From the NCBI GenBank assembly GCA_964573725.1, contig CAZNLJ010000008.1, positions 1 through 64,000 on the forward strand: DNA of 64,000 nucleotides. The letters are read 5' to 3'. Made by a program: the position numbers and the translations under genes. Under the pieces are notes generated by a model. The model saw only the letters and a program-made list of their open reading frames with translations, had not been told where the DNA came from and did not search any database. The first letter of the stretch is position 1; the number at the start of each line of letters is the position of its first letter. The stretch comes from UBA6168 sp964573725 (lineage in GTDB: Bacteria > Bacteroidota > Bacteroidia > Chitinophagales > Saprospiraceae). Shown here one piece after another: positions 42,433 to 50,062 of the stretch.

Positions 42433-44460
42433 ATGAAAATGAAATTACCGATTTGGACGGCCCTCCTCTTGTCGGGCTGGGTCGGGGCACAAACGCCCCG
42501 GTCCGGCTGGGAGGAAAAGGTGGATGCCCGCCTATGGCAACAGCTGGCGGAAGGGGGCACACAGCCCTGTGTGGTGTGGCTGGAGGAGCAGGCGGAGCTC
42601 GGGGCGGCGGCTTTTCTACCGGACAAAGGCGCAAAGGGCGCCTTTGTCTTCCGGACGCTGGTGGAAACGGCTGCCCGGACGCAGGGGCCGCTCCGGTCCG
42701 TATTGGAAGGGGCGGGCGCACCGGTCCGGGCCTTCCACATCGTCAATGCCATCCGGACGGAGGTCGACGACGGACTGTTGGCCGTGCTGGCACAGCGGGA
42801 GGACGTATCGGCGGTCTGGTGGGACGCCCCCGTTTCCATGGCCGAGCCGGTACGTCCCGAACCGGTGGCGGGCGGGCGTTCGGTCGCCTGGGGGGTCAGC
42901 TACATCCATGCGGAGGAGGTTTGGTCGATGGGATACGACGGGACGGGCGTGGTGGTAGGGGGGCAGGATACCGGTTACGATTGGGACCATGCGGCCTTGA
43001 AAGCCCGGTACCGGGGATGGGATGCCGGGGGCATGACCGTTTCGCACGACTATCACTGGCACGATGCGATCCATGAGGACAACCCCAACAGTGCCGGTAC
43101 GAATCCCTGCGGGTTCGACAGTCCGGAACCTTGTGACGACGGGAGCCACGGGACCCATACGATGGGGACCATGGTCGGGGACGACGGTGGGTCCAACCAG
43201 GTGGGCGTAGCCCCCGGCGCGTCGTGGATCGGTTGCCGCAACATGGAATTGGGATGGGGTACGATCACCACCTACCTCGAGTGTTTCGAATGGTTCCTGG
43301 CACCGACAGACCTCGGCGGCGGCAACCCGGATCCGGACATGGCTCCGCACGTCATCAACAACTCCTGGTATTGTCCGACCGAGGAGGGTTGTGACGGCAG
43401 CAATTACGGGATCATGGAAGCGGCGGTGGAGAACCTGCGGCAGGCCGGTGTGGTCGTCGTGGCATCCGCCGGCAATTCAGGTCCTGCCTGCGGAACGGTG
43501 GACCAGCCGCCGGCCATGTTCAGCGGCAGCCTCTCGGTCGGTGCCGTCAATAGTGCCGGACAGGCGGCCGCTTTCAGCAGTCGCGGCCCTACCACCTACG
43601 GAGGGGTCACCTACACGAAGCCCGACCTCACCGCCCCCGGGGTCAATGTGTATTCCAGCACACCCGGCGACAACTACGGCAATTCCAGCGGTACCAGCAT
43701 GGCCGGACCGCATGTGGCGGGCGCCGTCGCCCTGCTGCTCGACGCGGTGCCGGCCCTGGCCGGACAACCGGACCTGATCGCTTCCTACCTGACGGAAACG
43801 GCCGTGGCAGTCACCACCGCCGAAGGCTGCGGGGGAGACAGCCCCTCCTCCCTGCCCAACAATACCTACGGACACGGTATCGTACACATCCACGATGCGG
43901 TGGTCGCCGCCCTGACGGCACTTCCCCTCACCTTGGTGGACTTCCGGGCCGAACCCGGCAGCGGGGAGGTCCGCCTCCAGTGGACGGTCTCCCTGCCCGG
44001 CACGATGAACCACTTCGAAACGGAAAGGTCGGCGGACGGAACCGATTGGGTGCAGCTGGGCCGGCAGGTATTCCGTCCGGCGGCCGCACATTACGGATTC
44101 CTGGATACCGCCCCCCTGGACGGGACGAACTATTACCGGCTCCGGCTTGTGGATATCGACGGTAGCCTGTCCTACTCCCCGGTGCTGCGGGTAACGTTCG
44201 ACCGGACGGACCACTGGCAGGTCTTTCCCAATCCGGCGGACGGGTATTTTCGGGTGACCGGCCATCCGGGAGCGGAGCCGGTCGGCTTCCGTGTATTCGA
44301 TACGGCCGGCCAGCTGCAAACACAAGGGAACTGGCAAACGGTCGACGGCTACCTGGACGTCACCATCGATTTGTCCGCCGCCGCTGCCGGCCTCTATTTC
44401 CTGCAGCTCGGACCGGTCGGCAAGGCACCGCCCCGTCGGCACCGGTTGGTGAAGCGTTAG
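42433..44460 (+). CDS. Secreted subtilisin-like serine peptidase with type IX sorting domain
   Basis: A 675-aa exported S8 peptidase. A signal peptide (LPIWTALLLSGWVGAQ) is followed by an inhibitor-like prodomain to about residue 140. The catalytic triad is intact: Asp near 179 in GGQDTGYDWDH, His near 239 in GSHGTHTMGTMVG and Ser near 422 in GTSMAGPHVAGAVALLL. After the catalytic domain come a linker domain (VRLQWTVSLPGTMNHFETER) and a Por-type C-terminus (VFPNPADGYFRVTG, FRVFDTAGQLQ, GLYFLQL). The frame is open upstream to 42199, but the ATG at 42433 directly precedes the signal peptide. Confidence 0.9.
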   Translation: MKMKLPIWTALLLSGWVGAQTPRSGWEEKVDARLWQQLAEGGTQPCVVWLEEQAELGAAAFLPDKGAKGAFVFRTLVETAARTQGPLRSVLEGAGAPVRAFHIVNAIRTEVDDGLLAVLAQREDVSAVWWDAPVSMAEPVRPEPVAGGRSVAWGVSYIHAEEVWSMGYDGTGVVVGGQDTGYDWDHAALKARYRGWDAGGMTVSHDYHWHDAIHEDNPNSAGTNPCGFDSPEPCDDGSHGTHTMGTMVGDDGGSNQVGVAPGASWIGCRNMELGWGTITTYLECFEWFLAPTDLGGGNPDPDMAPHVINNSWYCPTEEGCDGSNYGIMEAAVENLRQAGVVVVASAGNSGPACGTVDQPPAMFSGSLSVGAVNSAGQAAAFSSRGPTTYGGVTYTKPDLTAPGVNVYSSTPGDNYGNSSGTSMAGPHVAGAVALLLDAVPALAGQPDLIASYLTETAVAVTTAEGCGGDSPSSLPNNTYGHGIVHIHDAVVAALTALPLTLVDFRAEPGSGEVRLQWTVSLPGTMNHFETERSADGTDWVQLGRQVFRPAAAHYGFLDTAPLDGTNYYRLRLVDIDGSLSYSPVLRVTFDRTDHWQVFPNPADGYFRVTGHPGAEPVGFRVFDTAGQLQTQGNWQTVDGYLDVTIDLSAAAAGLYFLQLGPVGKAPPRRHRLVKR

Positions 44461-44540
44461 GTCCGGCGGCGTGTCCGCGGCAGGTTGGTCGGCAGGAAAA
44501 GGGGGGGCGGCGCAGCCGGACAAATTCCTGTCGTTTTCAG

Positions 44541-44570
44541 TTGGTAAACTTTGCCAAACGTGTATCTTTG
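44541..44570 (+). promoter_or_regulatory. atpD promoter
   Basis: TTG at 44541-44543 and TATCTTTG at 44563-44570 with a 19-bp spacer, the best Bacteroidota-type promoter in the window. Predicted start near 44576, leader about 64 nt to the atpD ATG. Confidence 0.7.
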
Positions 44571-44639
44571 CGCCAATTTTCGAAAGGTGCTCATTCTCGC
44601 ATACCAAACGCTCGCCAGAGTGTCATAAAGTTACCACAA

Positions 44640-46148
44640 ATGAAAAATGTCGGCAAGATCAAGCAAATCATCGGTGCGGTCGTGGACGTCAGCTTCTCGG
44701 AAGGCCACAAGCTTCCGGAGATCCTGAACGCACTGGAGTTGACCCGCCCGAACGGCGAAAAACTTGTACTGGAAGTGCAGCAACACCTCGGTGAAGACAG
44801 TGTCCGTACCATCGCCATGGATTCCACGGACGGCCTCACCCGCGGAACCGAAGTGCTGGATACCGGCAAACCCATCGCCATTCCGGTTGGGGAAGCCATC
44901 AAGGGCCGGCTGTTCAATGTGGTCGGCGATGCCATCGACGGCATCGGCTCGGTCACCCGGGAACAGACCTACCCGATCCACCGCAAACCGCCCACCTACG
45001 AGGAATTGTCCGTGGAAAAGGAGGTCCTGTATACCGGTATCAAGGTCATCGACCTCATCGAGCCGTACATGAAGGGCGGAAAAATCGGTTTGTTCGGCGG
45101 CGCAGGTGTCGGGAAGACGGTCATCATCATGGAATTGATCAACAACATCGCCAAGGCATACGAAGGGATCTCCGTCTTCGCCGGTGTCGGGGAACGGACC
45201 CGGGAAGGGAATGACCTGCTTCGGGAAATGATCGAATCCGGTGTCATCAAATACGGCGAGGCTTTCAAGCACAGCATGGAGGAAGGCGGATGGGACCTGA
45301 GCAAGGTGGATAAGGAAGCCCTCAAGGATTCCCAGGCGACGCTGGTCTTCGGCCAGATGAACGAACCGCCCGGTGCCCGGGCCCGGGTGGCCTTGTCGGG
45401 ACTGACGGTCGCCGAATATTATCGCGACGGCGACCTCAACGACCCGACCGGTGGTCGGGATATCCTGTTCTTCATCGACAATATCTTCCGCTTCACCCAA
45501 GCCGGCTCCGAAGTGTCCGCCCTGCTGGGACGGATGCCCTCGGCCGTAGGTTACCAGCCGACCCTCGCCACGGAAATGGGTCTGATGCAGGAACGCATCA
45601 CCTCCACCAAGCGCGGTTCCATCACTTCCGTACAGGCGGTATACGTCCCGGCGGACGACTTGACGGACCCTGCGCCGGCCACGACCTTCGCCCACCTCGA
45701 CGCCACCACCGTCCTCAGCCGTAAGATCGCATCCCTCGGCATTTATCCCGCGGTCGACCCGCTGGATTCCACCAGCCGCATCCTCGACCCGGCCATCATC
45801 GGGGAAGCCCATTACAATTGTGCCCAACGGGTCAAAGGAATCCTGCAGCGCTACAACGAACTGCTGGATATCATCGCCATCCTCGGGATGGAGGAATTGT
45901 CCGAAGAGGACAAACTCGTGGTACATCGCGCCCGGCGTGTACAGCGCTTCCTCTCCCAACCGTTCCACGTGGCGGAACAGTTCACCGGTACCCCCGGCGT
46001 CCTGGTACCCATCGAGGAAACCATCCGTGGTTTCAACATGATCATGGACGGCGAAGTGGATGAATATCCGGAAGCCGCTTTCATGCTCAAAGGTTCCATC
46101 GACGAAGTCATCGAGGCCGGCAAGAAAATGCTGGCGGAGGCCCAGTAA
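44640..46148 (+). CDS. atpD: ATP synthase F1 beta subunit
   Basis: A 502-aa catalytic subunit. N-terminus KNVGKIKQIIGAVVDVSF; Walker A GGAGVGKTVIIMELI near residue 155; ERTREGNDL; the DELSEED region as MEELSEEDKLVVHRA; Walker B ILFFIDNIFRF. The ATG at 44640 gives the family start; 33 more open codons upstream include the promoter. atpC follows by 32 bp. The other ATP synthase genes are not nearby. Confidence 0.98.
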   Translation: MKNVGKIKQIIGAVVDVSFSEGHKLPEILNALELTRPNGEKLVLEVQQHLGEDSVRTIAMDSTDGLTRGTEVLDTGKPIAIPVGEAIKGRLFNVVGDAIDGIGSVTREQTYPIHRKPPTYEELSVEKEVLYTGIKVIDLIEPYMKGGKIGLFGGAGVGKTVIIMELINNIAKAYEGISVFAGVGERTREGNDLLREMIESGVIKYGEAFKHSMEEGGWDLSKVDKEALKDSQATLVFGQMNEPPGARARVALSGLTVAEYYRDGDLNDPTGGRDILFFIDNIFRFTQAGSEVSALLGRMPSAVGYQPTLATEMGLMQERITSTKRGSITSVQAVYVPADDLTDPAPATTFAHLDATTVLSRKIASLGIYPAVDPLDSTSRILDPAIIGEAHYNCAQRVKGILQRYNELLDIIAILGMEELSEEDKLVVHRARRVQRFLSQPFHVAEQFTGTPGVLVPIEETIRGFNMIMDGEVDEYPEAAFMLKGSIDEVIEAGKKMLAEAQ

Positions 46149-46180
46149 GCCCCGCTTTCGAATCATTCAACGTATCCTTC

Positions 46181-46483
46181 ATGAAAATCTCCATCCTGAC
46201 ACCGGACAAGGAAGTCTTCCAAGGCTCCGTCTCGTCCGTCAAGGTTCCGGGCACCATGGGTACTTTCCAGGTCCTGCACCAACACGCACCCATCGTTTCC
46301 TCGCTGGAGAAGGGTACCGTCACTTTGGTGACGGACGGTGCGCCCTACCGCTATTACGATTCGGGATCGAGTTCCATCCAGGAAGGTAAGGAGGCGGGAA
46401 AATCGATTGCGTTCGATATCGCGGGGGGCTTCATCGAAGTGTGGAACAACAATATCTCCCTGTTGGTACGGGGCGTCAAATAG
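46181..46483 (+). CDS. atpC: ATP synthase F1 epsilon subunit (short form)
   Basis: A 100-aa epsilon subunit consisting essentially of the N-terminal beta-sandwich (ISILTPDKEVFQGSVSSVKV, TMGTFQVLHQHAPIVSSL, GFIEVWNNNISLLV). The C-terminal helical hairpin that inhibits ATP hydrolysis in E. coli is absent, as is common in this phylum. Confidence 0.93.
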   Translation: MKISILTPDKEVFQGSVSSVKVPGTMGTFQVLHQHAPIVSSLEKGTVTLVTDGAPYRYYDSGSSSIQEGKEAGKSIAFDIAGGFIEVWNNNISLLVRGVK

Positions 46484-46570
46484 TCGGCCGGTCATCGGCC
46501 CGCGCAGGCAGGCCGTGTATGTCCCGCCGGATGCCAAGATTTTTTATCCTTTTTATTTCGCTGTTGTTCA

Positions 46571-46607
46571 GGGAGGAGCCGAAGCAGGTTTCCTCCCTTT
46601 ATTTTTT
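46571..46607 (+). terminator. Rho-independent terminator after atpDC
   Basis: GGGAGGA (46571-46577) pairs with TCCTCCC (46591-46597) and is followed by TTTATTTTTT. It lies 87 bp after the atpC stop. Confidence 0.65.
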
Positions 46608-46844
46608 GGTGCCCGACGCATCGGATGCCAGGTGTACGGTTGCGCCGGCGGCATCCCGGCGGACTGCCGGCCCCGGAAAAGTCCGACGGGTGGAACCGCC
46701 CGGTCACCCTGCATACGGCCGTGGGGAGGCATGCCCGCGGCTTAGGCGCACCGGCGATGCAGGTCGCCCAAACATACTTCCCACCGGCCCGGCAGGGATG
46801 ATACCAATCGGCCGGGTCGCCCGATTGTCCGGATATTGCTTTCC

Positions 46845-47135
46845 CGCGGTGCATCTCATCTTCCGCACCTCGACCCTACAAGATAATTGATTGCAAAACA
46901 CTGATTTTCTGTTGTTATTAGTTGATAGACTCGCAGATGTGCCACACCCCGCACCGAAAAGGGCGCGGGGCGGTGCGTCCGAGCGTGCCGCCGGCCGCCT
47001 TGTCCAAAAGGCGGGAAGCGCCATAAGGACCATTTGGTTATGAGTAGCTTACGTTTTCATACGATTTTGCGGTCCTTGCCGGCAAAATATTCGATTTGGT
47101 TCTTGAGGTGCGAAAGATGCGGCGCATCGCGGGGT
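46845..47135. repeat. Inverted-repeat-bounded intergenic element
   Basis: CGCGGTGC-----CATCTTCCGCACCTC near 46845-46871 recurs in inverted orientation at about 47106-47132 (GAGGTGCGAAAGATG--GCATCGCG). The arms are about 27 bp with a few mismatches and enclose AT-rich DNA, a small GC-rich hairpin (46960-46975) and repeat copy B. No transposase is encoded. This is MITE-like but target-site duplications could not be recognised. The whole 46484-47257 gap (774 bp) has no convincing gene. Confidence 0.4.
46987..47116 (+). repeat. 130-bp dispersed repeat, copy B
   Basis: Gapless partner of 81-210 at about 82 % identity. Here the copy ends inside the right arm of the inverted repeat described for this gap. 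Differences fall at all three positions of any reading frame, without a clean synonymous pattern, so coding constraint is not demonstrated. Confidence 0.7.
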
Positions 47136-47257
47136 CGTGGGTAAACAGGAAAAAAGTCCGTGGGGACGACAGCCGTACCGGTCACCGCCCAGGTAGAGGG
47201 ATTGAGTCCGGGTCATCCGGTCGTCGGACAAGCGGGTCTCGATGTCGGCGGGAAGAG

Positions 47258-48505
47258 TCAAAGGCTTCCCTGCAGGAACCGCCGCAGCAGGTCCAGGGCG
47301 CGGTAGGCGGTTTGTTGTATGTTTCGCAGGCGGTCACGGCCCAGTTGGAGTTTCACGGCGACCGTCCTTTCCCGGGTGCCGACGGCGACCCAGATGGTGC
47401 CGACGGGTTTTTCCGGACTGCCGCCGCCGGGGCCGGCGATACCGGAGGTAGCGACAGCCACGTCCGTATGCAGGAATCGGAGACTGCCGGCGACCATTTC
47501 CCGGACGGTTTCCTCGCTGACGGCACCGAATCGGTCCAAGGTATCGGTCGAAACGCCCAATTGCTCGGCTTTGACCGCATTCGCATAAGCGACGGTGCTG
47601 CCGGTGAAGAAAGCGGAAGCCCCGGGCACCGAGGTGACCAGGTGGGCGAGGAAGCCACCGGTGCAGCTTTCGGCCGTGGATAATTTCCAATGCCTGGCCG
47701 TCAGGAGTTTTCCAACGACCGCTTCCAGGGTGTCCTCGTCATAGCCGGCGATGAGTGCCGGCGGCAGGTTTTTTTCCAACAAACGGAAATGGTGGTCGAG
47801 GGATTGGCGTGCCTCCCCGGCATCCGGCAGGGAAACCAACAGGCGCAACCGTACCCGACCGATGGAAGGCAGGTAGGCGAGCTTGACATGGCTGGGTAAT
47901 GCGGCTTCGAAATCGCGCAGCCAGGCTGCGATGACGGACTCCCCCTCCCCGGCGGTGAGCAGGGTCCTGTGGGCGGTCGGCAGGGCCCGGAACCGTGCCT
48001 TCAGGCGGGGGAGGACTTCCTGTTCCATCAGGTATTCCATTTCGAAAGGGACGCCGGGCATGGAGACAAGCACATATTTTCCGGTGTCGAACCACATGCC
48101 GGGAGCGGTCCCCATCTTGTTGGGCAGCACCGTGGCGTTTTCCGGGAGGAGCGCTTGGGCGCGCACTTCCTCGTCGACCGGCCTGCCAAGACGCTGCCAG
48201 ATGCGGGCGATGTGGTCCCTGGTGGGTTGGTGCAGGACCAAAGGGGTGCGGAAGTGGTCCGCCAGTGCCTTCTTGGTGACATCATCCTTGGTGGGCCCCA
48301 GGCCGCCGGTCACCAGCACGATATCCGCCTCGCCGGTCGTCTGCGCCAGGGCGGCCAATATCCGGTCGTGGTCATCGCCGACGGCGGATTTACCGATTAC
48401 CCGCGCCCCGATACCCAGCAGCAGCTGGGCCATCCTGGCGGAATTGGTATCGATGACCTGTCCAATCAGCAATTCGTCGCCGATGGTAAGGATGTGAACG
48501 TTCAT
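47258..48505 (-). CDS. cinA: CinA-family protein (nicotinamide-nucleotide amidase-like)
   Basis: A 415-aa two-domain protein. The N-terminal molybdopterin-binding-like domain begins VHILTIGDELLIGQVIDTNS and has VTGGLGPTKDDVTKKALADH and SMPGVPFEMEYLM. The C-terminal CinA domain contains LSTAESCTGGFLAHLVTSVP and TSGIAGPGGGSPEKPVGTIW, typical of nicotinamide mononucleotide deamidase. Complete. A TAAGTTTG box lies 28 bp upstream of the ATG. Confidence 0.95.
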   Translation of the reverse strand: MNVHILTIGDELLIGQVIDTNSARMAQLLLGIGARVIGKSAVGDDHDRILAALAQTTGEADIVLVTGGLGPTKDDVTKKALADHFRTPLVLHQPTRDHIARIWQRLGRPVDEEVRAQALLPENATVLPNKMGTAPGMWFDTGKYVLVSMPGVPFEMEYLMEQEVLPRLKARFRALPTAHRTLLTAGEGESVIAAWLRDFEAALPSHVKLAYLPSIGRVRLRLLVSLPDAGEARQSLDHHFRLLEKNLPPALIAGYDEDTLEAVVGKLLTARHWKLSTAESCTGGFLAHLVTSVPGASAFFTGSTVAYANAVKAEQLGVSTDTLDRFGAVSEETVREMVAGSLRFLHTDVAVATSGIAGPGGGSPEKPVGTIWVAVGTRERTVAVKLQLGRDRLRNIQQTAYRALDLLRRFLQGSL

Positions 48506-48532
48506 AGCAATAGGTTGAAGTGAGCGGCCTCA

Positions 48533-48540
48533 CAAACTTA
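48533..48540 (-). promoter_or_regulatory. cinA -7 box
   Basis: On the minus strand TAAGTTTG, a full TAnnTTTG match, just upstream of the cinA start; the leader would be about 20 nt. Confidence 0.45.
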
Positions 48541-48612
48541 GGCAGAAATAAGCGGGTCTCCTTGTGGTCAACCCTGCAAAACGACGTCCTGTCCGGAGAA
48601 TCTGCCGCATGT

Positions 48613-49371
48613 TCAGAGGAATCGGATGGTCTTCAGGTCGAAAGCGTCCACGGCGGTACCGGATTGCAGGCAGAGCCGGCCTTGGTCGTCCACATCGACG
48701 ATGGTGGCTTCGAAGATGTCGCCGTCGGCATGGCGGTACCAGGCCGGTCGGCCGAACCGGTAGAGGTGCCGAAGGTAGTCCTCCTTGAGGAGGCGGAAAT
48801 GGCCGGCCTTCAGCTGGAGGTACCGTTGTTCGATGTATCCGCAAAGTTGGGCAAGCAGCAGCGCCCGGTCGAATTCCCGGTTCGTTTCCAGCCGCAGGGA
48901 GGTCGGGTTGGGCAAATCGGGGGAAAAGACGGTTTGATTCACATTCAGCCCGATACCTGCAACTGTTGAGCGGATATTTTTGTTATAGGTTGTATTCTGG
49001 ATCAGGATGCCTCCGGCCTTCCGATCGCCGATATACAGGTCGTTGGGCCATTTGATGGAAGTACCCGGGGCCAGGTGGGCGGACAGGAGGTCATGGGCGG
49101 CCAGGGAAACGGCCATGTTGAGGAATACCTGTTGCGAAAGGGCCAGGAATCCGGGGTACAGGATGACGCTCATGGTGATGTTCCGGTGCGGTTCGCTTTC
49201 CCAGGCGCTACCCTGCTGTCCCTTGCCGGCGGTCTGCCAAGCCGTGGAGATGACGGTTCCCTCCGCCGGCTTGTCCGATGACAAGACGGCGGAGGCGAAG
49301 GAATTGGTGGAAGGGACTTCCGGAAGGTCGACCAGGACCTGTCCCACGAAGAGGGTGTTCAGTCTTCTCAA
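48613..49371 (-). CDS. birA: Biotin--[acetyl-CoA-carboxylase] ligase
   Basis: A 252-aa biotin protein ligase of the short class without the DNA-binding N-domain of E. coli BirA. LPEVPSTNSFASAVL, ISTAWQTAGKGQQGSAWESE, TSIKWPNDLYIGDRKAGGIL and the small C-terminal SH3-like domain are present. The initiation codon appears to be TTG at 49371; the next in-frame ATG would delete the substrate-binding segment. The gene diverges from rsfS. Confidence 0.92.
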   Translation of the reverse strand: MRRLNTLFVGQVLVDLPEVPSTNSFASAVLSSDKPAEGTVISTAWQTAGKGQQGSAWESEPHRNITMSVILYPGFLALSQQVFLNMAVSLAAHDLLSAHLAPGTSIKWPNDLYIGDRKAGGILIQNTTYNKNIRSTVAGIGLNVNQTVFSPDLPNPTSLRLETNREFDRALLLAQLCGYIEQRYLQLKAGHFRLLKEDYLRHLYRFGRPAWYRHADGDIFEATIVDVDDQGRLCLQSGTAVDAFDLKTIRFL

Positions 49372-49555
49372 TAGAAAAAATATTGTATTTTTAGCGCTGC
49401 ATTAATCTGTCCGATAGAATTCCGACGGCCGTCGTGCCGGCGAAGACCATAAACTTACCGATGCGCCCGACCGGATGCCCCATATCCGGCGGTGGCAGGG
49501 TGAGGGCCGGGCAACCGGCGAGGTTCCGATAAACAAAAATAAACAAATCAAAGCT

Positions 49556-49942
49556 TTGACAACCACCGTTGCCGCACCGGGAAGTACCGTCTCCGTTGAA
49601 GAACTGAATGACCTCATCATAGACAGCATACAGGATATCAAGGGAAAGAACATCGTAAAACTAGACCTGAGGAAACTGGACGATACCCCGGCGGATTTCT
49701 TTATCATCTGCGAAGGGGATTCCAGCACGCAGGTCCGGGCCATTTCCGAAAACATATACAAGCGGCTGAAGCAGGAAGCCGGCCAGGTTCCCCTGCATGT
49801 GGAGGGTCGTCAGAATTCGCGTTGGATCTGCATGGATTATTTCCTCATCGTGATCCATGTCTTCCATCGGGAAACGCGGGAATTCTACGCATTGGAGGAA
49901 TTATGGAGCGATGCCGGCGTTACGGCTTACGAAAACCTCTGA
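49556..49942 (+). CDS. rsfS: Ribosomal silencing factor RsfS
   Basis: A 128-aa protein that binds ribosomal protein uL14 and blocks subunit joining in starvation. Core motifs: VSVEELNDLIIDSIQDIKGK, VKLDLRKLDDTPADFFIICE, GDSSTQVRAISENIYKRLK and the RWICMDYFLIVIHVFHRETR with FYALEELWSD. I place the start at a TTG preceded by an A-rich tract (AAACAAATCAAAGC), which gives the normal length. An ATG at 49475 would add 27 residues that look like intergenic translation. Confidence 0.85.
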   Translation: MTTTVAAPGSTVSVEELNDLIIDSIQDIKGKNIVKLDLRKLDDTPADFFIICEGDSSTQVRAISENIYKRLKQEAGQVPLHVEGRQNSRWICMDYFLIVIHVFHRETREFYALEELWSDAGVTAYENL

Positions 49943-50062
49943 TGCGGGCCGGTCGGCCGGTCGGAAAGCGGCCGGAAGCGCGGGCCCTTGTCCCGAATGG
50001 CCGGCCGGAAACGAAAATCCATGCCCGATTGTTCGGGTATGTAAACACAGAACATAACCTTC

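Noticed and set aside
46441..46890. A 149-codon plus-strand ORF after atpC
   Set aside because: It overlaps the atpC end and crosses a terminator hairpin; composition is that of intergenic DNA.
46704..47033. A 109-codon minus-strand ORF through repeat copy B
   Set aside because: Copy A of the repeat does not keep the frame open in the same way, and no family is recognisable.
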